A stretch of DNA of 64,000 nt from a virus. Shown here in pieces: positions 7,888 to 16,506 of the stretch (within the stretch, counting starts at the first letter, position 1; each line of letters opens with the position of its first letter). The notes under the pieces were generated by a model, which ran no database searches, was not told the origin of the DNA, and was given only the letters and a program-made list of their open reading frames with translations. The position numbers were made by a program, and so were the translations under genes. The stretch is taken from the IMG/VR virus record IMGVR_UViG_3300047443_000115, positions 27,589-91,588 of that record; one strand, 5' to 3'.

Positions 7888-9561
7888 TCATACGGCGACC
7901 CAGCCCCAGGCGGACCCGTCGAACATCGCTTCCAGGCGCAGTATCCCGCCGGAGGCCACATTCACGCTGGTGGCTCCGGGCAGCGCCGCCACGGTGATGG
8001 TCTGCGCCGTGCCGGTCGCGACGGCCAGCACGTTGGCGCCCATGTTGTGGAAGACGTACCGCACCGGGTTGAAGTCGGCGGCGGGCAGCGTGGCGGTGAA
8101 TCCTGCGCTGGTCGTGTCGCAGATCAGGGTTCGGTCGATCGGGGACGCAGTGAACGCCCCGGTCTTTCGCTTGATGGCCCGGGGCACCTGGCCGTTGCGC
8201 AGTTCGATCCCGCAGGGTCCGGATGTGCTCACCCCTGCCTCGGTGAACAGGCCAGTCAGGACGGCGTATCCCAGGGCGAACTTCACCGCGTTGGCGGAGT
8301 TACCGTCGATGTTCGGGGTGCTGGACTCCGTTGACAGCTGGTCCACGTGGATGGTCGGGCCCACGCCTTCCGACCCGGCACCGATGATGTACAGCTCATG
8401 GACGCATGCCTCCACCGAGGCGGAGATCACCTTCATTGCGTGTACGGAGCCGACGCTGCCGAAGTAGGTGCCCACGGCGCAGATGGCTGCCCAGCAGTAC
8501 AGCACCATGAGCCGGAGCATCACCCCGTGCTCAGTGAAGGCGATCGCGTAGGTGTAGCCGCCTCCGCACGAGATGTCCTCGGCGATGGAGTGGTCGTTGT
8601 TCCCCGGCGCCGGCATCAGTGCGCCGAAGCTCAGTCCGGTGCCGAACAGTCCTGGGGAGGTGTAGTCGGTGGACGGGGATGCCACGGTGCCCGCTGTGCC
8701 ATATCCGACGTGGGCGACGCGGGCGTTGGCGATCCCGTAGAAGTTGAACGCCCCGTAGGTGAGGCCGAAGGAGGAGTGCGTGGTGAGGATCGCCAGGTTC
8801 TCCAGCACGGCCATGGTGTTGCTGTAGGCGGCGGCCACGCCGTACCCGCTGCCCTCGTTGGGCCCGCAGATCACGCCGGGGTTCCCGGCTGCGTTGATGC
8901 TCGTAATCTGTGCGGCGGTGGACGCGTACACGCCGAAGCTGATGATGCAGGACCCGGCGAACTGGGGCACCACCTGCTGCCAGTGGCGGACGGCGGCCGC
9001 GCCGCTGCTCTGGCCCCGGAATTCCAGGATGCGCTTCACGCCCGTGGTGGCCTGGGGCCCGAAGACGATCTGCCCGTTGCCGGATTTGCTCGCGTTCAGT
9101 GCTCCGGCGACGATGAACGGCCGCGGGGGGAAGTAGACCTGCGCGTAGGTGTGGCCGGCGGCCAGGTAGGCCTCGGCGGCGTCGACCGCGGCCTGAATCG
9201 CGGCCTGGTCGTTGGTGCCCCAGATGACGACGGCATTGGACACGGCGCCGGCGGAGGCGTTCACCGCGTTGAGCGTGATCTGCGTGGAGCTCTGCCGGCT
9301 CGCGACGGTCGTGACGAGCGTGGTGACGCCGTTCGCTGCGGCGCCTTTCACCGAGATGGACTTGCCGACGATGTTCGTGGGCCAGTTGGCGGTTGCGCTG
9401 GTGAGGACCGCGACGCCGGACGACATTGCTCCGTCGCCGACGACTTGGGCGTCACCGACTGCCCCGTATGCCGGGGCGGTGACGTCGAACACCCAGGGCG
9501 TGCTCCGGCTGCCGCTGCTTCCGCCGCCGAGGAAGACCCGCTGCTGGGTCGCGGCCGTCAC
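7888..9561 (-). CDS. Tail spike / receptor-binding protein with pectate-lyase-like beta-helix
   Basis: Host-surface binding or depolymerising tail protein. 557 residues. A short N-terminal particle-binding part is followed by VTAPAYGAVGD, the usual opening of pectate-lyase-3/GH28-like right-handed beta-helix tail spikes, then NDQAAIQAAVDAAE and VYFPPRPFIVAG. The long middle has the Gly/Asn/Ser-rich rungs of a beta-helix, and the end is a small beta domain. A GTG start overlaps the upstream stop. It lies before terminase in transcription order, earlier than usual for a tail fibre gene. Enzymatic activity is not shown. Confidence 0.8.
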   Translation of the reverse strand: MTAATQQRVFLGGGSSGSRSTPWVFDVTAPAYGAVGDAQVVGDGAMSSGVAVLTSATANWPTNIVGKSISVKGAAANGVTTLVTTVASRQSSTQITLNAVNASAGAVSNAVVIWGTNDQAAIQAAVDAAEAYLAAGHTYAQVYFPPRPFIVAGALNASKSGNGQIVFGPQATTGVKRILEFRGQSSGAAAVRHWQQVVPQFAGSCIISFGVYASTAAQITSINAAGNPGVICGPNEGSGYGVAAAYSNTMAVLENLAILTTHSSFGLTYGAFNFYGIANARVAHVGYGTAGTVASPSTDYTSPGLFGTGLSFGALMPAPGNNDHSIAEDISCGGGYTYAIAFTEHGVMLRLMVLYCWAAICAVGTYFGSVGSVHAMKVISASVEACVHELYIIGAGSEGVGPTIHVDQLSTESSTPNIDGNSANAVKFALGYAVLTGLFTEAGVSTSGPCGIELRNGQVPRAIKRKTGAFTASPIDRTLICDTTSAGFTATLPAADFNPVRYVFHNMGANVLAVATGTAQTITVAALPGATSVNVASGGILRLEAMFDGSAWGWVAV

Positions 9562-9854
9562 AGCAGGCCCTTGACGGTGTAGGCGGGGGTCCCGGCGCTG
9601 ATGAGTTTGATGCTGGTGGGCGAGCCGTAGCCGCTGGCGTTGACGATGAGCGAACTCATGCCCGCGGGGAGGACGTCGCAGCCTGCGCCGCCGACGGTGG
9701 GGGTGATGCCGCTGTCGACGGTGGCGTAGATCTCTGCCGCCCCGTCACGGTTGACGATCTCGACGTAGGTGTAGTCGGCGTCGAAGGTGACCGTGTCGAC
9801 GGTGGAGGCGGTGAGGGTCTGGTGCTGGATACGGCTGCCGGTATAGGTCGCCAT
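9558..9854 (-). CDS. Small beta-rich virion-type protein
   Basis: 98 residues, Thr/Val/Gly-rich, for example TASTVDTVTFDADYTYVEIVNR and a Gly-rich end; looks like a single beta-sandwich of the sort used in decoration, tail-tip or fibre-attachment proteins. It is coupled to the tail spike by GTGA, so it probably works with it. Confidence 0.7.
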   Translation of the reverse strand: MATYTGSRIQHQTLTASTVDTVTFDADYTYVEIVNRDGAAEIYATVDSGITPTVGGAGCDVLPAGMSSLIVNASGYGSPTSIKLISAGTPAYTVKGLL

Positions 9855-9904
9855 GCCGGATCACCTCCGTGTGAGGGTTGCGGTCCGGCTGGGGCTGTGG
9901 GGCG

Positions 9905-10159
9905 TCAGCCGCTGGGCGGCCCGGAGACGATGCCGGCGGAGTCGCTCGGGTCCGGGGCGTCGCTCGTGGACGGACTGGGCGCGCTCGGCGACGGGCTTGA
10001 AGACCTGCTCGGGCTGGTGCTGCGGCTGGGGCTGACGGTCGGCCACACTGTGGTCGGCGTCCCGGAAGGTCCCGGCTCGGGGTGCTTGTCACCGCAGCCA
10101 GCGAGGCCGCCGAGGGCGAGCACGGTCACGGCTGCGGCGGTGAGGGCGCGGATGCGCAC
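9905..10159 (-). CDS. Secreted lipoprotein with Ser/Pro-rich stalk
   Basis: 84 residues. A signal peptide (MRIRALTAAAVTVLALGG) is followed by the lipobox LAGC, so Cys22 should be acylated. The mature part is a low-complexity Ser/Pro/Thr stalk. It would sit on the outer face of the host membrane. In phages such proteins can act in superinfection exclusion or lysis, but nothing here decides. Confidence 0.7.
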   Translation of the reverse strand: MRIRALTAAAVTVLALGGLAGCGDKHPEPGPSGTPTTVWPTVSPSRSTSPSRSSSPSPSAPSPSTSDAPDPSDSAGIVSGPPSG

Positions 10160-10172
10160 TGGGTCTCCAGGG

Positions 10173-10331
10173 TCAGAGGTGCTGGCCGGCGTGGACCAGG
10201 AACGGGAGCACGAATGCGGCGAGTCCGGCGTAGGCGATGCGGTCGCGGTACGGGACGGCCTGCGGTAGGAGCGTGGCGAGCAGCAGCAGGATGAACGCGA
10301 GGAGGTAGCAGACGAGTTCGAGCACGGTCAC
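10173..10331 (-). CDS. Two-helix membrane protein
   Basis: 52 residues from a GTG overlapping the upstream stop (GTGA). Two hydrophobic segments (about 4-22 and 33-48) are separated by AVPYRDR. It sits between the lipoprotein gene and a small soluble gene; the group could be an envelope-acting set, but no function is proven. Confidence 0.6.
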   Translation of the reverse strand: MTVLELVCYLLAFILLLLATLLPQAVPYRDRIAYAGLAAFVLPFLVHAGQHL

Positions 10332-10510
10332 TCCCGTTCGGCGACGGTGCGGGCGATGGCGATCCATGAGTCGGCGAGGCGTTCGAGGCGTTCCATCAGC
10401 GCGAGGTCGGTGATCATCTTGGCGTTCTGGAGGAGTCTCGCCGCATTACCGATGGCGCCGTCGACGGTGACCGGTGCTGTGGTTGCGGCGATGGGCATCT
10501 CGTCGTCCAT
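10328..10510 (-). CDS. Small helical protein, unknown function
   Basis: 60 residues with an amphipathic C-terminal half (ALMERLERLADSWIAIARTVA). It has a GGGAGG ribosome-binding site and overlaps the next gene. No family recognised. Confidence 0.55.
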   Translation of the reverse strand: MDDEMPIAATTAPVTVDGAIGNAARLLQNAKMITDLALMERLERLADSWIAIARTVAERE

Positions 10511-10534
10511 GCCACCTCCCGCCTAGCGTGGGGG

Positions 10535-10573
10535 CCCGCTGCCCGGCGGGCGTAGTGATGACCGGGCAGCGGG
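10535..10573. terminator. Strong inverted repeat (12-bp perfect arms)
   Basis: CCCGCTGCCCGG / CCGGGCAGCGGG with a 15-base loop, in the 160-bp gap between the HTH gene and the 60-residue gene. No U-tract. It probably separates transcription units or attenuates read-through. Confidence 0.6.
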
Positions 10574-10672
10574 GTTCCGGCGCGCCCTTGGGGGGATGCG
10601 AGCGCCGGGGTTGTGTCCTCGCGGCCGGGAGCGCCCCGCAAGCGCTCAACCGGACCGCGAGGAGTGCAGGGG

Positions 10673-10912
10673 TTACGCGGCCTGTAAGGCGACGCGTTCG
10701 CGGCCCTTGACGGGCGGCGCGGGGGTTGCGGTGACGACGCGCCCGTCCTCATCGCGCACGGCCGGGTCGATCTCCATGAGGTCGTATCGGGCCTGCTTGC
10801 CGTGGCCGTAGACGGTGATGCGGCCTTCGGATGCCCAGCGCCAGATGGTGCCGACGGGGCGCCCCGTCCAGTAGGCGACGTCGGAGGCTGTGGCGAGCGC
10901 GGTGGAGGGCAT
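10673..10912 (-). CDS. Helix-turn-helix protein (excisionase/MerR-like)
   Basis: 79 residues. ATASDVAYWTGRPVGTIWRWASEGR is a MerR/excisionase-type helix-turn-helix reading; the rest is a short basic tail. GGAGGTGACC precedes the ATG. It follows a terminator and begins its own unit, a good place for a regulator of the late genes to its left. Whether it activates or helps excision is unknown. Confidence 0.65.
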   Translation of the reverse strand: MPSTALATASDVAYWTGRPVGTIWRWASEGRITVYGHGKQARYDLMEIDPAVRDEDGRVVTATPAPPVKGRERVALQAA

Positions 10913-10932
10913 GGTCACCTCCGGGTACGACA

Positions 10933-10957
10933 AAGGCCACCCAGCGTGGGTGGCCTT
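10933..10957. terminator. Rho-independent-type hairpin
   Basis: AAGGCCACCC / GGGTGGCCTT, 10-bp perfect arms with a 5-base loop. In the leftward direction a short T run follows. It ends the unit that finishes with the DUF6221 gene. Confidence 0.75.
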
Positions 10958-11033
10958 AGCGCGGACGAACTGCGATCTAAGCAGATGATCGCTTCGCTCT
11001 TGGCCGTTTGTCAAGTGACTGATGTGCCGGTTG

Positions 11034-11669
11034 TCAAGACCCTGGAGCCCACTCCGCCTTGTAGCCGGGCCAGTCGGCGAACGGCGCGGCGATGAGCCGG
11101 AGCGTTGGACACGGATACTCGTCGCCGCACTGCGCGCACTCGAAGCCCGCTTGGTCTGGGCGGTCCCAGTCTGGCGCTCGGCGCCGATAGTGGCGCTTGA
11201 CGATCGCTCGCTTGGCCTCGACTTCGACGAGAACACGGGAGGGATTGTGCCGGGCGATGTGGGTGGCGGTCGCACGTAGCTGGCGGTTGCTGAGCGCGAA
11301 TGCCTCGGCCACGGTGATGTCGTCCACGGCCAGGACTTCGTCGGCTTCGGCGTTCAGGCGCCACGGGCCAGGGCTTGCCGCCAACGCGGCTTCTTCGTCT
11401 TCAAGGAGTCGGGCGTCAATGAATCGACGGAACGCCATGGTCACCTGCGGGTCGATGGGGTCAGCGAGTGGCGCCCAGTGCTGCTGGCTCGGGCCCGACT
11501 CGCCGCCGTCGAATGTCAGCACGATCTTCGGGTCGGTGGGCTCGAACACCGGGAGCCGGTTCCATTCCAGGAGTCCGGCATTGAACCCGTCCACCCACGC
11601 CTGAACATCGTCAGGCAAGGGCTTCGTGGACTGATCTGCCCACCGGGCAGACACCTTCGCGCTGGACAT
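11034..11669 (-). CDS. DUF6221 family protein with an extra N-terminal domain
   Basis: 211 residues. The C-terminal two-thirds fits the DUF6221 pattern common in Streptomyces genomes and phages: RLLEDEEAALAASPGPWR, then HIARHNPSRVLVEVEAKRAI and a Cys pair (CAQCGDEYPCP). The first 80 residues are extra and may be a separate small domain. AGGAGAG stands 6 bp before the chosen ATG; a TTG two codons earlier overlaps the upstream gene. Function unknown. Confidence 0.7.
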   Translation of the reverse strand: MSSAKVSARWADQSTKPLPDDVQAWVDGFNAGLLEWNRLPVFEPTDPKIVLTFDGGESGPSQQHWAPLADPIDPQVTMAFRRFIDARLLEDEEAALAASPGPWRLNAEADEVLAVDDITVAEAFALSNRQLRATATHIARHNPSRVLVEVEAKRAIVKRHYRRRAPDWDRPDQAGFECAQCGDEYPCPTLRLIAAPFADWPGYKAEWAPGS

Positions 11670-11671
11670 TG

Positions 11672-11965
11672 TCAACTCTCCTTGCTGGCCATGTAGTCCG
11701 GGGGTGACGCGTCTTCGGGCTGCTTGCGGTGCGGGTGGTCTTCGCCCAGCAGCAGCGCGGCGGCGAGGTCCATGACGCCTCGGTAGTCCGGGTACGTGCG
11801 CAGCATCTCAGCGCCAGCCCGCAGAATGTCCATACGCGCCTCTTCGGCGAGCTGCCGGTTGTCGGCCTTGCAGGCGGCCAGACCTGGCTCGCAGTAGACA
11901 GTGGCGCAGTGAGTGTCGGCACGGCGGATCAGTTGCTCCATTGCGGTCTCGGCCGGGCCGGTCAC
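11672..11965 (-). CDS. Small helical protein, unknown function
   Basis: 97 residues with a GTG start overlapping the upstream stop. Four Cys/His-bearing N-terminal positions (HCATVYCEPGLAAC) could form a metal site; the remainder is helical. No family recognised. Confidence 0.6.
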   Translation of the reverse strand: MTGPAETAMEQLIRRADTHCATVYCEPGLAACKADNRQLAEEARMDILRAGAEMLRTYPDYRGVMDLAAALLLGEDHPHRKQPEDASPPDYMASKES

Positions 11966-12294
11966 GCCCCACTCCTCGGGTCCGGGTCCCGCTCGGGCTG
12001 ACCATTCTCGCCTCGGTACTCAGCGAGGGCTTCCCGGACGCCGTCCTCGCTGCCGTCGTTGGAGTCCCACCACTCGACGGCCTCCCAGACGTCGGTGAGC
12101 CGCTGCATGCGGACCTGCGCCCGGGTCTGCCACTGCTGGAGCATGACCAGCAGCTCCTCGGTCTCGGCTGCTGCGTCTTGCGCGTACCCGAGTCCGGCGA
12201 GGCGGTCGGCCATCTCCCGGAGGGCGCCGCGCTTGCCGTTGATCTCTTCGAGGTCTTCCGCCCAGCACAGGTAGTTGTAGCTGCCGCCGCTCAT
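11962..12294 (-). CDS. Small coiled-coil-like phage protein
   Basis: 110 residues. It opens MSGGSYNYLCWAEDLEEI, an N-terminus I associate with short actinobacterial phage or plasmid proteins, then a long helix and an acidic tail (WWDSNDGSEDGVREAL). The ATG overlaps the preceding stop as ATGA, which rejects the longer in-frame extension. Unknown role. Confidence 0.65.
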   Translation of the reverse strand: MSGGSYNYLCWAEDLEEINGKRGALREMADRLAGLGYAQDAAAETEELLVMLQQWQTRAQVRMQRLTDVWEAVEWWDSNDGSEDGVREALAEYRGENGQPERDPDPRSGA

Positions 12295-12986
12295 GCCGCC
12301 ATCACCCCCTCGGCCGCTTCCTGCGCCCGCCGCAACTCCCGCCACGCCCCGAGGTCGGGCCATTCGGTGAGGCACTTCGGGCAGCGGACCTTGTGATTGG
12401 CGGTGGTCGCGGTGAGCTGGGCCGCGCACCGTCCGGAGTCGAACACGACGGGGCACAGGCCGATACGGACCCGCCCCGGCTTCGAGTCCGGTGACAGCGC
12501 GCCTGTGCACTCCGCGTGCAGCCGTCGCACCTCCTCAATGTCCTGCCCGACTTCTTCGTACCGCTCGCACGCCCAGCCGAGGTTGTTGGTCAGAAACTCG
12601 ATCTGCTTGGGCAGGGATTGGCCGGCGTTGCCGCGCCACGGGGTGACCGTCCAGCCGAGGGTCTGCCGCCACGCGTCCTCGATGACCTGCAGGCGGGTTG
12701 CGACTCCTCCGGCTGCGGCGAGGTTGAGGACTTCGGCGTTGGCGGGGATCGGCGGGACCCGTGACCCGGTGGGCATGCCGGTGCCGCGCCGGGAGCCGCG
12801 CACGAGGGCGGCAGTGGAGTTCACGCGGGCGAACAGGCCGGGGAGTTCGGCGAGCCGTTTCCCCGTCCGGTCCTGACAGGGCCTGCACGCCCAACGGTTC
12901 GTCTCGTCGGCCCACAGGTCTTTGCTGCAGGCCACGCAGCGCGGCCACTCGTAGCTCTGGTCTTCGGCGGTAGCAAGGTCATGCAC
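12291..12986 (-). CDS. Double zinc-ribbon protein, unknown function
   Basis: 231 residues. The N-terminus has CVACSKDLW...CRPC and the C-terminus CPVVFDSGRC...RCPKC, two four-cysteine zinc-binding sites around a helical core. GTG start with AAGGAG about 9 bp upstream; the longer frame lacks a ribosome-binding site. Probably binds nucleic acid or protein; no named family. Confidence 0.65.
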   Translation of the reverse strand: MHDLATAEDQSYEWPRCVACSKDLWADETNRWACRPCQDRTGKRLAELPGLFARVNSTAALVRGSRRGTGMPTGSRVPPIPANAEVLNLAAAGGVATRLQVIEDAWRQTLGWTVTPWRGNAGQSLPKQIEFLTNNLGWACERYEEVGQDIEEVRRLHAECTGALSPDSKPGRVRIGLCPVVFDSGRCAAQLTATTANHKVRCPKCLTEWPDLGAWRELRRAQEAAEGVMAA

Positions 12987-13017
12987 GGCGGGTCTCCTTG
13001 CGGGCGGGGCGGGCGGC

Positions 13018-13356
13018 TCAGTGGCTGATGTAGATGGTCGCCTTGGTGTGGGCGGCGCAGGCATCACGGAGGCGACGCAGATAGTCGAGGGCGCCGTCGT
13101 AGTCACCCCAGCCGTTGGCGGGGTTCATGGCCTCGCACTTGACCGGGTTGGCTTCCATATCCGCAACGGCGCGGATGAGGTCGTCGACGTAGTCGCCGGC
13201 CGTCTCGTCCTTCAACTCGGCAAGCCGGTAGCCGAGAGCTTCGGCCCACATGCCGGAGACGTTGGCGGTGTAGTTGCCGATGTCGGCAGGGCAGAACTCG
13301 TGGGGCTCGGGGCCGCCCGTATCGACTGTGACGTAGAGGGCGATGTCGTAGCTCAC
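13018..13356 (-). CDS. Small acidic protein, unknown function
   Basis: 112 residues beginning MSYDIALYVTVDTGGPEPHEF, a sequence type repeatedly seen in Streptomyces phages and plasmids as far as I recall, with GNYTANVSGMW and a conserved-looking NPANGWGDYDGALDYL. GTG start overlaps the upstream stop. Unknown role. Confidence 0.65.
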   Translation of the reverse strand: MSYDIALYVTVDTGGPEPHEFCPADIGNYTANVSGMWAEALGYRLAELKDETAGDYVDDLIRAVADMEANPVKCEAMNPANGWGDYDGALDYLRRLRDACAAHTKATIYISH

Positions 13357-13592
13357 GGGCGGGTTTTCCCTGCGATGGCGTCGTCGATCCGGTCGGCGTA
13401 GTCGACGGCGATGCCGTAGGGCGAACACCAGGTCCGCATGTCGATGGCGAGAGCCTGGACGCGTTCGACAGCGTCCTGCGCCTTCTGCGTTGCGGTCTCG
13501 TTGCTAGCGCAGATTTCGGCGATGGTCAGCTCGTCGAAGTTCTCCATGTACCAGCGGGCGCGATCGCTGAGCTCGTCGTAAGGGTTGGCCAC
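13353..13592 (-). CDS. Small acidic helical protein, unknown function
   Basis: 79 residues, GTG start, first gene of the leftward unit to its left. Helices around AEICASNETATQKAQDAVERV suggest a small regulator or partner protein, not identified. Confidence 0.6.
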   Translation of the reverse strand: MANPYDELSDRARWYMENFDELTIAEICASNETATQKAQDAVERVQALAIDMRTWCSPYGIAVDYADRIDDAIAGKTRP

Positions 13593-13739
13593 AGGCGGGT
13601 GCTCCTCGGGTGCGGGCGGTACGAGGTGCTCAGTCTCTGACTGTAATCATGCACACCCTGGGTGACATCCGGGCCAACGACTGCGCAGATTGCACAATCT
13701 CCCCACCGTGCGCCGGTTCAGCCCGCCACACTCAACTCC
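13593..13739. promoter_or_regulatory. Divergent control region with an inverted repeat
   Basis: A 147-bp gap between a leftward and a rightward gene must hold two promoters. An inverted repeat AGATTG-CA-CAATCT lies at 13687-13700. It could be an operator for either side. Clear -35/-10 pairs could not be picked with confidence. Confidence 0.4.
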
Positions 13740-13910
13740 ATGGCGGTCGCGTTGTGGGCGTTGGGTGATGACGAGGCGGAGTTGGCCGAGTGGCTGGCTG
13801 CTCACGACATGCTGCCGGTGGGGCAGCCGGTGCACGGGGTCACGGCGCGGGCCCGGCTGATGCAGCGCTGCGAGCCGCGGGGCGTCGAGGCTGAGCCCGA
13901 GCACGGCTGA
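13740..13910 (+). CDS. Small protein between phage and transfer modules
   Basis: 56 residues. A longer in-frame form starts at 13662 but overlaps the inverted repeat. Helical and acidic (WALGDDEAELAEWLAAHD). Single rightward gene closed by a strong terminator. Function unknown. Confidence 0.5.
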   Translation: MAVALWALGDDEAELAEWLAAHDMLPVGQPVHGVTARARLMQRCEPRGVEAEPEHG

Positions 13911-13935
13911 GGCCCCCGCTTTCGGCGGGGGCCTC
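13909..13935. terminator. Bidirectional terminator between convergent genes
   Basis: GAGGCCCCCGC / GCGGGGGCCTC, 11-bp perfect arms with loop TTTCG. It starts at the stop codon of the 56-residue gene and lies just past the end of the leftward transfer operon, so it can serve both. Confidence 0.8.
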
Positions 13936-13955
13936 GTGGGGCGGGGTGGCGGTCA

Positions 13956-14414
13956 TCACCCTCGGATGTTGGTCCGGTTGTCGATGCGGACGTTGACGTT
14001 GACCTTGCCGGATCCTCCCCCGCCGCCCATGCGCATCAGGTAGACGATGGCGAGGCACACGCCGGTGCCGACGATCGCGCCGGTGGCTTCGGCCATGGCG
14101 TGGAACATCAGGCCGGCGCCCCCTCCGACTCCCACCGCGCAGATACCTCCGGCGACGAGGCGCTTGGGCCACGGGTCGGGCTGGAAGGTAGCGGGGATGG
14201 CGGGTGGTGAGGCTGCGGTCTGTGCCGGCGGGTGGGCGTACAGGCCGACGGGCCCGTTCGGTGTGTCCATGAACGCGTCCGGCGCCGGGCCGGGCATGAG
14301 GCGCCCGTCGGCGGTGCGGGGCGGCGACCAGGCGGGGCGGATGAACGGGCCTTCGGCTTCGTCGATGGTGGGCCACCCGGCAGGCGGGGACGGCGTGGGC
14401 TGCTGTCGGTACAT
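13956..14414 (-). CDS. Membrane protein of the transfer module (Spd-like)
   Basis: 152 residues. A Pro-rich cytoplasmic first half (TPSPPAGWPTIDEAEGPF) precedes two hydrophobic helices (about 86-108 and 112-128), then a Gly-rich linker and KVNVNVRIDNRTNIRG. It is the last gene of the operon, directly after the translocase. Small membrane proteins next to traB in Streptomyces plasmids are spread (Spd) proteins that help intramycelial transfer; that is the likely role. Confidence 0.65.
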   Translation of the reverse strand: MYRQQPTPSPPAGWPTIDEAEGPFIRPAWSPPRTADGRLMPGPAPDAFMDTPNGPVGLYAHPPAQTAASPPAIPATFQPDPWPKRLVAGGICAVGVGGGAGLMFHAMAEATGAIVGTGVCLAIVYLMRMGGGGGSGKVNVNVRIDNRTNIRG

Positions 14415-14434
14415 GGCGGGCTCCTTGGGTGGGG

Positions 14435-16438
14435 TTAGGCGACGGCTTCTGCGGGGGTCTTGGCGGTAGCCCAGCTACCGCGCTTGATGTTCTGGACGAG
14501 GCCTTCTTCGGCAAGGCGAGCGAGCGTGGTGGACGCGGTGGACAGGGGCGCGTCGACGGCGAGAGCGATGGCACCGGTGTAGGCGTATTCGACGGTGTCG
14601 AGGTGAGCGAGGATCGCCGCCTTGTATGTGGTGCGTGCGGCCTTGGCGGCGGCGGGGGTCTGCGCCGGCATCTTCTGGGGGCTGAAGGTCCTGGCGACGA
14701 CCTGCTGCGGGGTTCGGGCGCCGTCCTTGAGGATCGCCGCCCACTTGGCGTAAGACAGTTCAGCGACCGCGCGGTCTTCGGGGCCGAGGTGCCAGGTCTC
14801 GCCCTTGGTGGCCCACCCGAACACGTCATCGATCAGCGAGGTTCGCATCACTGACGGGCGGGCCTGAGGACCGAGCGCGTAGCCGAGACCAGAGGTCGTG
14901 GTCTTGTCCGGCCACAGCCGCGGCAACTTGTTCGGCGAAACGTCGAACGACGACTGGAACGCAACCTGCCCGGACAGACCCGAGCTGGTACGCAGCACGA
15001 TGACATTGCCCGACGCGACCGAGTCCCGCAGCGGACTGGAGTTGCCGAGCTGGGACAGCAGTGGCATCTGCGTGACCAGGCGCAATTTGCAGCCGCACTT
15101 GCGGCCCATGAGTGCAATGTCCTCGGCGGCTTCGACGGCTAGCGGGTGGCAGGAGAACACGTCGTGGGCTTCGTCGATGGTCAGGGAGTACAGCGGGTCC
15201 CTGCCGTCAGCGACACGGCCGGGCTCGAAGGACCCCTTGCCCTTGCGGGTACGCCCCAGGTGATCGGTCCAGATCATTGAGGCGTACCGCTCGTTGCGGC
15301 CCAGCATCACGTCGCGCATCACCAGCAGTTCGATGACGCCCTCGGTGGCCGAGTCGGCGAAGTGGTCGACGTTGTCCTGCCAGTCGGGCAGGGACTGGCC
15401 GCGCTGCGGGTCGACGACGCGCGACACGATGAGGCCGTCGGCGTGCCGTTCGGTGGCCAGTAGTTCGTCAAGGAGCCGGGACTTGCCGGAGTCGGAGCTT
15501 CCGGAGATGAGGCTATGAACGGCGCCGGAGCCTGGCTTGTAGTGCTGGTACTCGACCGGGATGGCGTCGGCGTAGACGCCGATCATCGAGATCCCCGTCT
15601 CGGGGTTGAATGCGGACGGGCCGGGCCAGTAGTTGAGCTGCTGCAGCGGATTCCGGGGGTACACCGACAGGTGGGCGCGGCGTTCGGAGCCGGTCTCGGT
15701 GCGCTCGATCACAACCGATGAGAGCGGCACGTCGTAGGCGCCCGCGATCTTCACGGCGGCAGAAATCGCGTCGTCGACCGTGAGTAGGCCCGGGGGGAGG
15801 TCGATCAGTGCCTTCCATGCCCCAGGGACGCCCTCGATGCCCTCAGGTGCGATGAGCGCGGAGTCGGGAAGCCGGCGGCCCGGAGCGGCGATGCTCTCGC
15901 GCCAGATCCGCACCCACTCGTCTTCGGTTTCCGCCTCCGTCTCGGCGATGGGGCGGATGCGGTGGTGCCACCACCACGGGCCGCCGAGGACGGCGAGGAA
16001 CCACAGGAAAGTGAAGCCGGGAACGGGCGGCGCCCACGGGCCCACCAGCGTCATCGTCATCAGCAGCGCTAGAGCGGCACCGGTGTTGACGAGGGCGTAG
16101 AACAGCTCGCGGCGCGACAGGCCACGGCCGTTGCGGGTGCGGCGGCGAATCCACCAGGCCAGCGCGATGGCCGCGGCCACGTCGGCGGTCGCGGCGCTGC
16201 GTACACCGCCAGGCGCCAGGTGCATGGCACCCCCGGCGATGTCGACGAGAGCCGCGGCGTAGGCGGGGGCGAGACGCCGACGGTGCTTGATGCCAAACCG
16301 GGCAGCGCGGTGCAGGCCCTGAACGGTCCGCACGGTGCGCTCCAGCCGGATGCGGCGCGCCCTGAAGGGCACGACGGACACCGGGAGCGTCGGAACCTTA
16401 CGGACTCCGGTGAGCAGCTGGGGTGTGGTGTGGTCCAT
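14435..16438 (-). CDS. traB: TraB/FtsK-type conjugative DNA translocase
   Basis: Motor that in Streptomyces plasmids moves double-stranded DNA between hyphae as a membrane hexamer. 667 residues. N-terminal membrane part has hydrophobic stretches at about 63-97, 113-133 and 141-157. RecA-like domain: Walker A SGSSDSGKS (about 312-320) and Walker B LYSLTIDEAHDVF (about 416-428). The C-terminal 60 residues form a winged helix (KAAILAHLDTVEYAYTGAIAL...LARLAEEGLV), the counterpart of FtsK gamma/TraB that reads short repeats. A strong hairpin precedes the gene. Some actinophages carry FtsK-like genes too, so a phage-specific role is the alternative, but the neighbours favour transfer. Confidence 0.85.
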   Translation of the reverse strand: MDHTTPQLLTGVRKVPTLPVSVVPFRARRIRLERTVRTVQGLHRAARFGIKHRRRLAPAYAAALVDIAGGAMHLAPGGVRSAATADVAAAIALAWWIRRRTRNGRGLSRRELFYALVNTGAALALLMTMTLVGPWAPPVPGFTFLWFLAVLGGPWWWHHRIRPIAETEAETEDEWVRIWRESIAAPGRRLPDSALIAPEGIEGVPGAWKALIDLPPGLLTVDDAISAAVKIAGAYDVPLSSVVIERTETGSERRAHLSVYPRNPLQQLNYWPGPSAFNPETGISMIGVYADAIPVEYQHYKPGSGAVHSLISGSSDSGKSRLLDELLATERHADGLIVSRVVDPQRGQSLPDWQDNVDHFADSATEGVIELLVMRDVMLGRNERYASMIWTDHLGRTRKGKGSFEPGRVADGRDPLYSLTIDEAHDVFSCHPLAVEAAEDIALMGRKCGCKLRLVTQMPLLSQLGNSSPLRDSVASGNVIVLRTSSGLSGQVAFQSSFDVSPNKLPRLWPDKTTTSGLGYALGPQARPSVMRTSLIDDVFGWATKGETWHLGPEDRAVAELSYAKWAAILKDGARTPQQVVARTFSPQKMPAQTPAAAKAARTTYKAAILAHLDTVEYAYTGAIALAVDAPLSTASTTLARLAEEGLVQNIKRGSWATAKTPAEAVA

Positions 16439-16466
16439 CGGTTCGGGTCTCCTCGCGGTGATTGGC

Positions 16467-16495
16467 GGCCCGGCCGCAGATGGTGCGGCCGGGCC
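16467..16495. terminator. Hairpin in the traB leader
   Basis: GGCCCGGCCGCA / TGCGGCCGGGCC, 12-bp perfect arms with a 5-base loop, between the upstream membrane protein gene and traB. No U-tract. Probably an attenuator that keeps translocase expression below that of the genes before it. Confidence 0.55.
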
Positions 16496-16506
16496 GGGGC
16501 GGGCTG

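Noticed and set aside
8347-9582. 411-codon plus-strand frame opposite the tail spike
   Set aside because: Composition (Asp/Gly/Arg/Ala repeats) is that of a shadow; the minus strand has a beta-helix protein.
9905-10510. Spanin/lysis cassette
   Set aside because: A lipoprotein and a two-helix protein are present, but Streptomyces lacks an outer membrane and no lysin is in view.
13662-13910. Longer form of the 56-residue gene
   Set aside because: The extension crosses the inverted repeat and has no ribosome-binding site.
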